Assembly (NCBI GenBank): GCA_027483465.1
Contig: JAIXUQ010000034.1
Location: forward strand, 62,001-126,000
Length of the DNA stretch: 64,000 nucleotides
From: Sphingomonadales bacterium
GTDB lineage: Bacteria; Pseudomonadota; Alphaproteobacteria; Sphingomonadales; Sphingomonadaceae
Direction: 5' to 3'
The notes under the pieces are model-generated. The model was given only the letters and a program-made list of their open reading frames with translations. It did no database searches and was not told the origin of the DNA. Both the position numbers and the translations under genes were made by a program. Shown in pieces: positions 39,020 to 49,202 of this stretch (within the stretch, counting starts at the first letter, position 1; each line of letters opens with the position of its first letter).

Positions 39020-39861
39020 TGGGCGAACTGGGCAAGCGCATCGCCACCGGCCTGGTGCTGGTGGCGGCGGCGGTGGCGGCGCTGTGGGCCGGCGGCATCG
39101 CCTTTGCCGCGCTGGCGGCCGTGGCCGTGCTGCTGATGTGGGCGGAATGGGCGGCGATGCACCGGCTGCCGCTGCTGGCCCGGCGGCTGGGCCTGGCCGT
39201 GCTGGGCGGCACCATGGTGCTGATGTGGATGGGGGATTGGTTTTCGGCGCTGTGGCTATTGGCCGGTGCGGCCGGGCTGGGCGGCATCTTCCTGTTCCAG
39301 TTGCGCCAGCCGCTGCTTGATCCCACCGGCCGCAGCGGCGTGCAGCGCGGCCGGCTGGGCTTGGACCGGCCGTTCCTGATCGGCCTGCTCTATTGCGGGC
39401 TGCCGGGCATCGCGCTGATCTGGCTGCGCGGGCAGGCGTGGGGCATCTGGGCGACCTTGCTGCTGCTGCTGGTGGTGTGGGGCGCCGATATCGCCGCCTA
39501 TTTCACCGGCCGCGCCATTGGCGGCCCGAAACTGGCCCCGGCGATCAGCCCGAACAAGACGTGGAGCGGGGCGGTTGGCGGCCTGGTGGGCGCGGTGGCG
39601 GCGGCGCTGCTGCTGATGCCGTTGTGGCCGGGCTATGCCGGGCTGGCCGGGGCGCAGCGGCTGGCGCTGCTGGCGCTGCCGCTGGCCGTGCTGTCGATCT
39701 TGGGCGATCTGTATGAAAGCTGGCTGAAACGGCGCTGCGGCGTGAAGGACAGCGGGCGGATATTGCCCGGCCACGGCGGGGTGATGGACCGGTTGGACGG
39801 GTTGGTGCCGGTGGCGGTGGCCGGGGCGGGGATTTTCGTGATGACCGGGTGGGCGGGATGA
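39019..39861 (+). CDS. cdsA: Phosphatidate cytidylyltransferase
   Basis: Multi-TM; SPNKTWSGAVGG; ILGDLYESWLKRRCGVKDSGRILPGHGGVMDRLDG. Confidence 0.94.
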
Positions 39862-41018
39862 CACGCAGTCTGACAATCTTGGGCGCCACCGGTTCGGTGG
39901 GCAGCCAGGCGCTGGATCTGGTGGCGCGCAATCCCGGCCGCTGGCGGGTGGAGGCGCTGACCGCCGGCAGTGACGTGGTGCGGCTGGCCGCAGCGGCCAA
40001 AGCCTGCGGCGCACGCTTTGCCGCCGTGGCCGATGCCGCCAAGGGCGCGGCCTTGAAGGAGGCGCTGGCCGGCAGCGGCATCGCCAGCGGCGCCGGGCCG
40101 GACGCGGTGGTGGAGGCCGCCGCCCGCGATGCCGAAATCGTGATCACCGCCATCGTGGGGGCCGCCGGCCTTGCCCCCACCATGGCCGCGGTGCGGCGCG
40201 GCGCCCAGATCGGCATCGCCAACAAGGAGACCCTTGTTTGCGCCGGCCCGGTGGTGACCGCCGCCGCCAGGGCCCATGGCGCCACGCTGCTGCCGGTGGA
40301 CAGCGAGCACAACGCGATTTTCCAGGTGTTTCCGCACGATGATCCCGCCCAGGTGGAGCGGGTGATCCTGACCGCCAGCGGCGGGCCGTTCCGCAACCAC
40401 AGCCGCGAGGCGATGCGCGGCGTGAGCGTGGCCGATGCCTGCAAGCATCCCACCTGGAGCATGGGCGCCAAGATCAGCATCGACAGCGCCACATTGATGA
40501 ACAAGGGGCTGGAACTGATCGAGGCCGGGCAGTTGTTCCCGGTGACGGTGGACCAGCTGGACGTGATCATCCACCCGCAATCGGTGATCCATTCGATGGT
40601 GGAATATAATGACGGCAGCGTGCTGGCCCAGTTGGGCAGCCCCGACATGCGCATTCCCATCGCCTATGCCATGGGCTGGCCGGAACGCATCGCCACCCCG
40701 GCGCAGCGGCTGGATTTTGCCGCGGTGGCCAGCCTGACCTTTGAAAAGCCCGATCTGGCGCGTTTCCCCTGCCTGGCGCTGGCCTGGTCGGCGATGCGTG
40801 CCGGCGGCAGCGCGCCCTGCATCCTGAACGCCGCCAACGAGATCGCCGTGGCGGCGTTCATCGAAGGGCAAGCCGGCTTCCTTGATATCGATGCCATCGT
40901 GGCGGAGACATTGGCGATGGTCCCTTCTGGCCGGGTTGAAACACTGGACGAAGTGGTGGCCATCGATGCCGCCGCCCGCGCCGCCGCGCGTGGCCTGGTG
41001 CGCAAGGTTTCGGCATGA
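39858..41018 (+). CDS. dxr: 1-deoxy-D-xylulose-5-phosphate reductoisomerase
   Basis: TILGATGSVGSQALDLVARNP; IANKETLVCAG; PVDSEHNAIFQ; ATG 38..: start 39858 overlaps cdsA stop. Confidence 0.96.
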   Translation: MTRSLTILGATGSVGSQALDLVARNPGRWRVEALTAGSDVVRLAAAAKACGARFAAVADAAKGAALKEALAGSGIASGAGPDAVVEAAARDAEIVITAIVGAAGLAPTMAAVRRGAQIGIANKETLVCAGPVVTAAARAHGATLLPVDSEHNAIFQVFPHDDPAQVERVILTASGGPFRNHSREAMRGVSVADACKHPTWSMGAKISIDSATLMNKGLELIEAGQLFPVTVDQLDVIIHPQSVIHSMVEYNDGSVLAQLGSPDMRIPIAYAMGWPERIATPAQRLDFAAVASLTFEKPDLARFPCLALAWSAMRAGGSAPCILNAANEIAVAAFIEGQAGFLDIDAIVAETLAMVPSGRVETLDEVVAIDAAARAAARGLVRKVSA

Positions 41019-42163
41019 ACCCGCTGCCGCTGCTGGAACAGCCGGGGCTGCTCTTCACCCTGGCCACCTTCATCCCGATGATCGCGGTGCTGGTGGTGGT
41101 GCACGAAGGCGGGCATTTCCTGGCCGGCCGGCTGTTTGGCGCCAAGATCGAGGCCTTTGCCTTTGGCTTTGGCCGCGAACTGCTGGGCTGGACCGATGGG
41201 CGCGGCGTGCGCTGGCGGGTGAATGCCATCCCGCTGGGCGGCTATGTGAAGTTTGTTGGCGACATGAACGAGGCCAGCCAGGTCGATCCGGCGGTGATGG
41301 CCTTGCCGGAGCGTGAGCGGCGCGGCCTGTTTGCCTTCCTGCCGCTGTGGCAGCGCGCCATCATCGTGGCAGCCGGCCCGTTCATCAATTTCCTGTTTGC
41401 CGTGGTGATCCTGGCCGGGTTCAACCTCGCCTATGGCCATCCGGCCTCCCCGCCGGTGGCGGAAATGGTGCTGGAAAACAGCCCCGCCGCCCGCGCCGGC
41501 ATCCAGCCCGGAGACCGGATCCTGCGCATCAACGGCAAGGCGGTGGAGCGGTACGAGCAGATCGTTGCCGAGGTGAAGACCGGCGTGGGCCAGCCGATCG
41601 CGCTGCACGTGGCGCGCGCCGGCCGCGAACTGGATTTGGTGGTGCAGCCGGCGATGGTGGAGAGCATCGACAATTTCGGCAACCGCAGCCGCCACCCGCA
41701 GATCGGCATTTCCAGCCATTCCAAGGTGGTGACGGCGGTGGGCCTGGGCGAGGCGGTGCGCTGGGCGCTGGTTGACACGTGGGATATCGTGCAGACCATC
41801 GGCCGCACGCTGCGCCAGGTGGTGGTGGGTGAGCGCTCGCTGGCCGAAATGGGCGGCCCGGTGAAGACCGCGCAGATCGCCGGCCAGCAGGCCAGCCTGG
41901 GCCCGATCGCGGCGATTGCCTTCATGGCCTTCTTCTCGATTAATCTGGGCTTCATCAATCTGCTGCCCATCCCCACGCTGGACGGAGGGCATCTTCTGCT
42001 CTACGGCATTGAGGCCGTCCGCCGGCAGCCGTTGGCAGAAAAGGTGCAGCAATGGGCCTTCATGTCGGGCTTTGCCGCCCTGATGTCGTTGATGGCCGTG
42101 CTGACCTGGCATGATTTCGGATCGGTGGGCCTGTGGGACCGCCTGTCCGCCCTGCTGGGTTGA
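41015..42163 (+). CDS. rseP: RIP metalloprotease RseP (site-2 protease)
   Basis: VVVHEGGHFLAGRLFG; PDZ-like segment; NLLPIPTLDGGHLL. Confidence 0.95.
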   Translation: MNPLPLLEQPGLLFTLATFIPMIAVLVVVHEGGHFLAGRLFGAKIEAFAFGFGRELLGWTDGRGVRWRVNAIPLGGYVKFVGDMNEASQVDPAVMALPERERRGLFAFLPLWQRAIIVAAGPFINFLFAVVILAGFNLAYGHPASPPVAEMVLENSPAARAGIQPGDRILRINGKAVERYEQIVAEVKTGVGQPIALHVARAGRELDLVVQPAMVESIDNFGNRSRHPQIGISSHSKVVTAVGLGEAVRWALVDTWDIVQTIGRTLRQVVVGERSLAEMGGPVKTAQIAGQQASLGPIAAIAFMAFFSINLGFINLLPIPTLDGGHLLLYGIEAVRRQPLAEKVQQWAFMSGFAALMSLMAVLTWHDFGSVGLWDRLSALLG

Positions 42164-42251
42164 ACGGCGGCTTGGCCGGGGCCGCAGGAATGGGCACTGC
42201 ACCGCCGGCCGAACCGGCGGGCACAAGAGTGAGACAGGACAAGTGGGGTTG

Positions 42252-44870
42252 ATGGACGCAAGCCAGGTGAAGCCGGCGAGGAGCAGCGCAGGGGTGATCC
42301 GCCCGCTGTCGCTGCTGCTGTTGACAACCGCACTGGCCAGCCCGGCCACCGGCCAGCAGCGCCGCCGCGCCCCCGAAGCCGCGCCGGCCCGCCCGTCGGC
42401 CGAGGCCGAGGCCCGCGCCGCCGAAAGCCGCAACGCCAGCGCGCTGCCGGCCACCGCCGCCAATGCCGGCGTGGTGCGTTCGGTGGTGGTGCGCGGCACC
42501 GAGCGGCTGGAGCCGGAGACCGTGCGCTCCTATCTCAACCTCGCCATCGGTGACCGCTATGACCGCGATGCGCTCGATACCGCGCTGAAGGCGCTCTATG
42601 CCTCCGAACTGTTTGCCGATGCCACCATCCGCGATGACAATGGCGTCCTCACCGTTGAGGTGAAGGAAAATCCGGTGATCAACCGGATCATCGTCGAAGG
42701 CGCCAAGCGGGTGAAGGAAGACAAGATCCGCGAGGAAATCCGGCTGGCGCCGCGGCAGATCTTCACCCGTTCAAAGGCGCGCGCCGATCTGGCCCGCATC
42801 CTCGAACTCTATCGCCGTGGCGGCCGCTTTGCCGCCAGCGTGGAGCCCAAGATCGTCCAGCTTGAGCAGAACCGCGTCGACGTGGTGTTCGAGATCAACG
42901 AGGGCGCCAAATCCAAGATCCGCCAGATCAACATCCTGGGCAATGCCAAGTTCAAGGAAGGCGAGATCCGCAAGCAGATGGCCTCCAAGCAGGCCCGCGC
43001 CTGGCGCTTCTTCACCTCCAACGACACCTATGACCCTGATCGCCTGGCCTATGACCAGCAGAAATTGCGGCAATATTATCTCACCCAGGGCTATGCCGAT
43101 TTCCGTGTCTCCTCGGTGGTGGCGGAGCTGACGCCCGACAAGAAGGACTTCATCGTCACCTATGTGGTGGAGGAGGGCGAGCGCTACAAGTTCGGCAAGG
43201 TCGAGCTGGAAAGCCAGCTGCGCGACGTGAAGGCCAAGGAATTCAAGCCGATCATCCGCATCAAGGAGGGTGACTGGTACGATGCGCAGAAGATCGAGAA
43301 CACGGTCGAGACGCTGAGCGAGACCGCCGGCCTTTTGGGCTATGCCTTTGCCGACGTGCGCCCGCAGTTCGAGCGCAACAAGGACGAGCTGAAGATGAAC
43401 GTCACCTTCCAGGTGGCGGAGGTGCCGCGCGTGTATGTGGAGCGCGTGGCCATCAACGGCAACACCATCACGCAGGACAATGTGATCCGGCGCGAATTCC
43501 GCCTGGTGGAAGGCGATGCCTTCAACTCGATCAAGGTGAAGCGTTCGAAGGACCGCTTGCTCGGCCTGGGCTATTTCCAGGAAAAGCTGGACATCGAGCA
43601 GAAGCCCGGCACCACGCCCGACCGCATCATCCTCGAAACCAATGTGCAGGAACGGCCCACCGGCGAACTGCAATTGTCGGCCGGTTTTTCCAGCATCGAA
43701 CGCTTCATCTTCTCGGCCAGCGTGCGCCAGCGCAATTTCCGCGGCCGCGGCCAGGAAATCCGCCTGTCGGGCAATATCTCCAGCTTCGCCCGTTCGGTGG
43801 AGGCCGGCTTCACCGAACCCTATCTGTGGGGCCGCAACCTGGCGCTGGGCTTTGACGTGTTCCGGCGCGATTTCCGCTCGTTCCGCTTCACCGGCAACAA
43901 CACGCGCGACACCACCTACACCCAGGTTTCCACCGGCTTCCAGGTGCGCACCGGCTTCTCGATCACCGAATTCTGGGCGGCCTCGCTGCGCTATGGCCTC
44001 AGCCGCGAGGAAATCGGGCTGGATCAGGCGACCTTCTTCACCAACGGCGTGTGCGATCCGCTGCGCGCCGGCCGCTTCCTGTGCGAGCAGTTGGGCAACC
44101 GCACGGTGTCGACCATCGGCTATTCGCTGATCTTCAACAGCCTCAACAACGTGCGCCTGCCGTCGGCCGGGCAGCGCTTCACCTTCAGCCAGGATCTGGC
44201 CGGCGTGCCGGTGGGCATCAAGTTCCTGACCACGCGCGCCAATTATGATTTCTTCACGCCGCTGTTCGGGTCGGGCTTCGTGCTCAACATCGGCGGCGAG
44301 GGCGGCTATGTGACCGGCTATTCCGGGCAGGACGTGATCCTGACCAACCGCTTCTTCCTGGGCCAGCCGCAGTTCCGCGGCTTCAACATCCGCGGCGTGG
44401 GCCCGCGCGTGCTGCGCCGGCCGCTCAATCTGGATGGCACGGTGGTGGCCGATCGCCGGCAGGCGCTGGACGACGCGCTGGGCGGCCGCGCCTATTATCT
44501 GGCGCGCGCCGAAATCCGCATTCCGATCGGTTCGGCCGGTTCGGAACTGGGTCTGCGGCCGTCGATCTTTGCCGATGTGGGTGCGCTGTGGAGCCTCAGG
44601 GCGCCCACGCTCACCTGCCAGAACGGCCCGAACGTGGTGGCGCCGCGCGTGGCCGGGCAAACCGCACCCTGCCTCGCGACCGATGGTGTCTCCTCGGGCT
44701 TTGTCGAGGAATATCTGGGGAATACGCCGAAACCGCGCGTTTCGGTGGGTATCGGGGTCAACTGGAATTCGCCGTTCGGGCCGTTCCGGTTCGATCTTGC
44801 CAAGGCACTCGTCACCCAGCCGGGCGACGATCCGCAATTGTTCCAATTCAACGTAGGGACCGCATTCTGA
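42252..44870 (+). CDS. bamA: Outer membrane protein assembly factor BamA
   Basis: POTRA repeats (VVRSVVVRGTERLEPETVRSYL...), C-terminal barrel GIGVNWNSPFGPFRFDLAKAL...FQFNVGTAF. Confidence 0.96.
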   Translation: MDASQVKPARSSAGVIRPLSLLLLTTALASPATGQQRRRAPEAAPARPSAEAEARAAESRNASALPATAANAGVVRSVVVRGTERLEPETVRSYLNLAIGDRYDRDALDTALKALYASELFADATIRDDNGVLTVEVKENPVINRIIVEGAKRVKEDKIREEIRLAPRQIFTRSKARADLARILELYRRGGRFAASVEPKIVQLEQNRVDVVFEINEGAKSKIRQINILGNAKFKEGEIRKQMASKQARAWRFFTSNDTYDPDRLAYDQQKLRQYYLTQGYADFRVSSVVAELTPDKKDFIVTYVVEEGERYKFGKVELESQLRDVKAKEFKPIIRIKEGDWYDAQKIENTVETLSETAGLLGYAFADVRPQFERNKDELKMNVTFQVAEVPRVYVERVAINGNTITQDNVIRREFRLVEGDAFNSIKVKRSKDRLLGLGYFQEKLDIEQKPGTTPDRIILETNVQERPTGELQLSAGFSSIERFIFSASVRQRNFRGRGQEIRLSGNISSFARSVEAGFTEPYLWGRNLALGFDVFRRDFRSFRFTGNNTRDTTYTQVSTGFQVRTGFSITEFWAASLRYGLSREEIGLDQATFFTNGVCDPLRAGRFLCEQLGNRTVSTIGYSLIFNSLNNVRLPSAGQRFTFSQDLAGVPVGIKFLTTRANYDFFTPLFGSGFVLNIGGEGGYVTGYSGQDVILTNRFFLGQPQFRGFNIRGVGPRVLRRPLNLDGTVVADRRQALDDALGGRAYYLARAEIRIPIGSAGSELGLRPSIFADVGALWSLRAPTLTCQNGPNVVAPRVAGQTAPCLATDGVSSGFVEEYLGNTPKPRVSVGIGVNWNSPFGPFRFDLAKALVTQPGDDPQLFQFNVGTAF

Positions 44871-45499
44871 TGAAGAAGATGTTGATGGCGCTGGCGCTGG
44901 CCGGCGCGGCCCTTCCGGCCTTTGCCCCGGCCGCGGCGCAGCAACTGCCGCCGGCCGTGATCGTGCTGGTAGACCTGGCCGAAATGATCGACACCTCGGC
45001 CGCCGCCAAGGCCGCCGCGGTGGAACTGAAGCCCAAGGCCGATGCGCTGCAATCGCGGCTGGGCACGCTGCGCACCAGCCTGCAGGCCGAGGAAAAGACC
45101 CTGCGCGATACCCAGCCGCAACAGGGCGCCCCGCAGGCCGCCGTGCAGGCCTGGCAGGCCAAGGTGGTGGAATTCCAGAACCGCCAGCAGCAGGCCGAAC
45201 AGGAAGTGCAGCGCCGCCAGCAGGAAATCGAAACCTCGCGGCAGTGGATCATCAAGCAGATCAACGATGCGGCCCAGCCGATCATCGGCCAGATCATGCG
45301 CGAACGCGGCGCCACCATCGCCATGGACGAGCGCGCCACCCTGCAGCACACCCCGGCCGTTGACATCACCGCCGACGTGATCGCCCGCCTGGACAAGGCG
45401 CTGCCCAAGGTCTCGATCACGCCGCCGGCCCCGCCCGCCGCGCCGGCCCCGGCCGCCCCGGCCCCCGCCGCGCCGCCGGCCGCGCCGCCCCGTCGCTGA
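44870..45499 (+). CDS. OmpH/Skp-family periplasmic chaperone with Pro/Ala-rich C-terminal tail
   Basis: Signal peptide; coiled-coil core; [27 protein letters not shown] tail. Confidence 0.85.
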   Translation: MKKMLMALALAGAALPAFAPAAAQQLPPAVIVLVDLAEMIDTSAAAKAAAVELKPKADALQSRLGTLRTSLQAEEKTLRDTQPQQGAPQAAVQAWQAKVVEFQNRQQQAEQEVQRRQQEIETSRQWIIKQINDAAQPIIGQIMRERGATIAMDERATLQHTPAVDITADVIARLDKALPKVSITPPAPPAAPAPAAPAPAAPPAAPPRR

Positions 45500-45978
45500 T
45501 GAGTGAGGCGATGACGCAAAGCGTGGCCACCGCTGATGTGCTGGCGGTGATGGCGCTGCTGCCGCACCGCTTTCCGATGCTGCTGGTTGACCGGGTGATC
45601 GACATGATCCCCGGTCAATCCGCCACCGGCATCAAGGCGGTGACGATCAACGAGCCCTTTTTCGCCGGGCATTTCCCGGCCCGGCCGATCATGCCGGGCG
45701 TGTTGATCGTGGAGGCGCTGGCGCAGACCGCCGGCGTGCTGGCCATCCACAGCGCCCGCGCCAAGGAACCGGCAGCGGGGGACAAGCTCGTCTATTTCAT
45801 GGCGATCGAGAATGCCAAGTTCCGCACCCCGGTGGAGCCAGGCTGCATCCTGCATCTGAAGGTGCAGGTGGTGCAGGATCGCGGCCGCGTCGCCAAGTTC
45901 AGCGGCCGGGCCGAGGTGGACGGCAAGCTGGCGGCCGAGGTGAATTTCACCGCCATGATCGCCGATCCGCCGGCCTGA
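45499..45978 (+). CDS. fabZ: 3-hydroxyacyl-ACP dehydratase FabZ
   Basis: [38 protein letters not shown]. Confidence 0.96.
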   Translation: MSEAMTQSVATADVLAVMALLPHRFPMLLVDRVIDMIPGQSATGIKAVTINEPFFAGHFPARPIMPGVLIVEALAQTAGVLAIHSARAKEPAAGDKLVYFMAIENAKFRTPVEPGCILHLKVQVVQDRGRVAKFSGRAEVDGKLAAEVNFTAMIADPPA

Positions 45979-46045
45979 ACCGGGCCGCACCGCCCCTTGC
46001 GTGGCGCGGCGGCCGCCCCCACATTGGGGAGGCAAGGAGCTTTGC

Positions 46046-46492
46046 ATGATCGCTGCCCTCGTCGCCGCTGCCATTCTTTCCGCCAGCCAGTTCGCCGCCA
46101 GCGTGCAGGCGCAAAGCCCGCGCGCGGCGGTGGCCCAACTGGTCGCCGGTGGGGACTGGCCGCGCGTGATGGCGGGCATCCGCGGCGGCGCGGCCGATTG
46201 GATCGCGCTGGCGCCGGAACTGGCGGCCGGGGCCGATGCCACCCGCGGCGCGGAATTGACCGCGGCGCTGGCCGCCGCCCTGCCGCGCGCGCCGGCCGAA
46301 GTGCTGGGCGTGATCGATCTGCGGCGCGGGCCGGTGCTGGGCGTTCAGATGGTGTGTGCAGCGCCTGTCGCGTCCGGACCGGCGGCGGTGAGCGATGTGC
46401 GCGAGGCGCTTGATCTGCTGCCCGATGTGGCGGCCGTGGGCCGGGCCAAGGCGCTGTGCCTCAAGGAACTGGCGCTGGCGGCGGCGCGATAG
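46046..46492 (+). CDS. Hypothetical secreted small protein
   Basis: N-terminal signal-like MIAALVAAAILSASQFAASVQAQ; 148 aa. Confidence 0.55.
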   Translation: MIAALVAAAILSASQFAASVQAQSPRAAVAQLVAGGDWPRVMAGIRGGAADWIALAPELAAGADATRGAELTAALAAALPRAPAEVLGVIDLRRGPVLGVQMVCAAPVASGPAAVSDVREALDLLPDVAAVGRAKALCLKELALAAAR

Positions 46493-47369
46493 CCGGCCTG
46501 GGTGCCGGTTTCGGGGTTTTGGCCGCCCACAGGCAGGCGCCGGCAATGATCACCGCCCCGGCCAGCGTGCTGAGTGCCACCGCTTCGTCAAACAGCAGCC
46601 AGCCAAACAGGGCGGCCCAGGGCAGGGCGCTATACTCCATCACCGCCGAAATCTGCGCCTCCAGATGGACATAGCCGCGCGCCATCAACTGCACCCCGAT
46701 GTTGCCGGCGAGGCCGGTGGCCAGCATCCAGCCCAGATCGGTGGGGCCGGGCAGGGCGGTGGCGGTGAAGGCCACCGGGCTGAGCCACAGCATCGGCACC
46801 ACGGCGGCGATCAGCGTGATCACCGTGGCGCCATCGGCCGCCGCGCGTGACCGCATGATGACGGCGGACGCGGCATAGAGGATGGCCGCCACCACCGCCG
46901 CCAGCGCCGCCAGCAGCGACCCGCCCGACAGATCGGGTATGCCGCCCACTGTGACCAGCACCCCGCCAAAGCCGACCACGCCGGCCGCGACATAGCGCGG
47001 TTGCACCGCCTCGCCCAGATAGAGGCGGGCCATGAACGGCACCACCAGCGGGCCGACGAAGGTGAGGGTGAGCACCAGCGCCAGCGGCAGCATGGTGATC
47101 GACCAGAAGAAGGCCAGCGCCATCACCGCCAGCAGCGATCCGCGCACCACATTGGGCAACAGCCCGCCTGGCGCCACCCACGGCCGGCCCTGCCATTGCC
47201 ACACCACCAGGGCGATCAGCGTGCCGCTGGCATAGCGGCCAAAGGTGGCCAGCGGCGCCCCGTGGCGCAGCGCCAGCCATTTCATCAGCGCATCCAGCAC
47301 GCACAGGGCGCCGATGCCGGACAGCACCAGCATGATGGCAGCAAGGCGCGAGGGCGCAGCGGTGGACAT
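46461..47369 (-). CDS. EamA/DMT-family transporter
   Basis: About ten hydrophobic segments, EamA-like halves; 302 aa. Confidence 0.88.
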   Translation of the reverse strand: MSTAAPSRLAAIMLVLSGIGALCVLDALMKWLALRHGAPLATFGRYASGTLIALVVWQWQGRPWVAPGGLLPNVVRGSLLAVMALAFFWSITMLPLALVLTLTFVGPLVVPFMARLYLGEAVQPRYVAAGVVGFGGVLVTVGGIPDLSGGSLLAALAAVVAAILYAASAVIMRSRAAADGATVITLIAAVVPMLWLSPVAFTATALPGPTDLGWMLATGLAGNIGVQLMARGYVHLEAQISAVMEYSALPWAALFGWLLFDEAVALSTLAGAVIIAGACLWAAKTPKPAPRPAIAPPPAPVP

Positions 47370-47401
47370 CAGCCGGCCTTAGCCGCGGGGAGCGCAGGCG
47401 T

Positions 47402-48631
47402 CTACCGGCCCAGCCGGCGGATCAGGCTGGCAGCCAGATAAAGGCGTGACGGCACCGCATCGAGATAGACATATTCGGCATCGGTGGTGTGATAGCCGGC
47501 GCCGGGCAGGCCCAGCGCCTCCAGCACCGGCACGCCGGCCAGGGCGGCAAAGGCGGCATCGGTGCCGCCGCCGGTGCGCGGCAGCAGCTTCAGCTTCTTG
47601 CCCAGCCGGGCATAGGTGGCCTGGGCTTCCTCGATCAGCGCCATGCTGGCCGGCGTCACGTTGAACGGCGGCCGGTTCAGCCGCACCTCGAAATTCACCA
47701 CCGCGCCGGGCTGGGCCGGGGTGGCCAGCCGCTGCGCCAGCGCCTGCTTGAACGGTTCGAATTCCGCCATGTCGATGATGCGCAGATCGCCGATCAGGGT
47801 GATGCTGTCGGGGATGATGTTGCGCACGCCGCGATCCTGGTTCACCACCGTCCAGTTGAAGCGCAGCTTGCCGGGCCCCTGATCCAGATCGCGGGTGGCG
47901 GCAATCACATGCGCGGCTTCGGCCAGGGCGTTGATGCCGCTTTCGGGCGCGGCCCCGGCATGGGCGGATTTGCCCTTGATGGTGACGATCACCGTGTTGG
48001 TGCCCGATGTGCCGTTCGACAGGGCTTCGGGATAGCCGGTCGGCTCAAAGCTGAGCACGGCCGATTTGCCCTTTGACAATTCGGTGATGATCGGGCCGGA
48101 GCCCAGCGAGCCGCGCTCCTCGTCGGTGTTGATGGCGACGGTCAGTTCCGCATAGTCGCGCGGGCTGAGCAGGCCCAAGGTGTGCAGGATCAGCGCCACG
48201 CCGCCCTTGTCGTCGGCCACGCCGGGGCCATAGGCCAGTTGCCCCTGCGCGCTGCCGACCAGCTTGAACGGCGCCCGCGCGAGCGCGCCGCGCTGATACA
48301 CCGTGTCCATGTGGGCAATCAGCAGGATCTTGCCGGTGCCCTTGCCCTGCCAGCGCGCCACGATGATGTCCCCCACCGTGTCACCCAGCGGCTTCACCCG
48401 TTCGGTCTTGCCGCCGGCGGCGGCCAACCGCTCCTCCAGCAATTTGCCCATCGCCGCCAGGCCGTCGGCATCGCCGGTGCCGGTTTCGATTTCCACCAGG
48501 GCTTGCAGGGTCTTGGTCAGGGCCGGGGCTTCGGCCGTGGCGGCTTTCAGCAGGGCAGCATCAGGCTTGGGCGGCTGCGCCCAGGCTGTCGTGGCAATCA
48601 GGGCCAGCATGGCCACCAATGCGCTTTTCAT
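47402..48631 (-). CDS. M20 family metallopeptidase (glutamate-carboxypeptidase-like), secreted
   Basis: Signal peptide MKSALVAMLALIATTAWA; LLIAHMDTVY; GPGVADDKGG; NTDEERGS. Confidence 0.92.
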   Translation of the reverse strand: MKSALVAMLALIATTAWAQPPKPDAALLKAATAEAPALTKTLQALVEIETGTGDADGLAAMGKLLEERLAAAGGKTERVKPLGDTVGDIIVARWQGKGTGKILLIAHMDTVYQRGALARAPFKLVGSAQGQLAYGPGVADDKGGVALILHTLGLLSPRDYAELTVAINTDEERGSLGSGPIITELSKGKSAVLSFEPTGYPEALSNGTSGTNTVIVTIKGKSAHAGAAPESGINALAEAAHVIAATRDLDQGPGKLRFNWTVVNQDRGVRNIIPDSITLIGDLRIIDMAEFEPFKQALAQRLATPAQPGAVVNFEVRLNRPPFNVTPASMALIEEAQATYARLGKKLKLLPRTGGGTDAAFAALAGVPVLEALGLPGAGYHTTDAEYVYLDAVPSRLYLAASLIRRLGR

Positions 48632-48674
48632 TCGTTTCTCCCCACGGGGCAGGATAGCGGCCCGCGGGGAATTG

Positions 48675-49187
48675 TCATCCCTTGAATTGCGGCGGCAGAT
48701 CGGCCGGGCTGTTGATATTGGGCAGGGGCCCCAAATCGACGGCGCGGGCGCCCACGGCAACCACCCATTGCTGCACCCGCCGGCCACCCGCTGCCAGAAA
48801 TTCATCCAGCCCGGCCGCCAGCGTGGCGGGCCACAGGCCGATCAGCGGCTGACCCATAGCGTGGGCGGGCGCGGCACCAAGCCGGGCCAGCCAGTCCGGC
48901 GGCAGGCCAGGCGAGTCCACCGGCAGGCTGGCCACATGGCTGAAGCCATGGGCCGCGGCATGGTGCAGCCCGGCGTTGAGCCCGCCCAGCGGGCCAAGGC
49001 CGGCGGCCGGCCGATCAGGCAGGGCCAGCACGCCCGGCCATGCCCGCCCGGCCACGGCCACCTGGTCACACCCGGCCAGCGCGGCGAGGGCATGGGCGAT
49101 CAGCGGCCGGCCATCCCAGGGCTCCACCGCCTTGTCCCGCCCGAAACGGCGCGACTGGCCGCCGGCGAGAACAAGGCCGAGCAGCAT
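48675..49187 (-). CDS. mobA: Molybdenum cofactor guanylyltransferase
   Basis: GLVLAGGQSRRFGRDKA; LPVDSPGLP. Confidence 0.9.
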   Translation of the reverse strand: MLLGLVLAGGQSRRFGRDKAVEPWDGRPLIAHALAALAGCDQVAVAGRAWPGVLALPDRPAAGLGPLGGLNAGLHHAAAHGFSHVASLPVDSPGLPPDWLARLGAAPAHAMGQPLIGLWPATLAAGLDEFLAAGGRRVQQWVVAVGARAVDLGPLPNINSPADLPPQFKG

Positions 49188-49202
49188 CGCGCGGCGGCGG
49201 GC

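Noticed and set aside
42771-44846. 691-aa antisense ORF over bamA
   Set aside because: Shadow of a confidently identified bamA.
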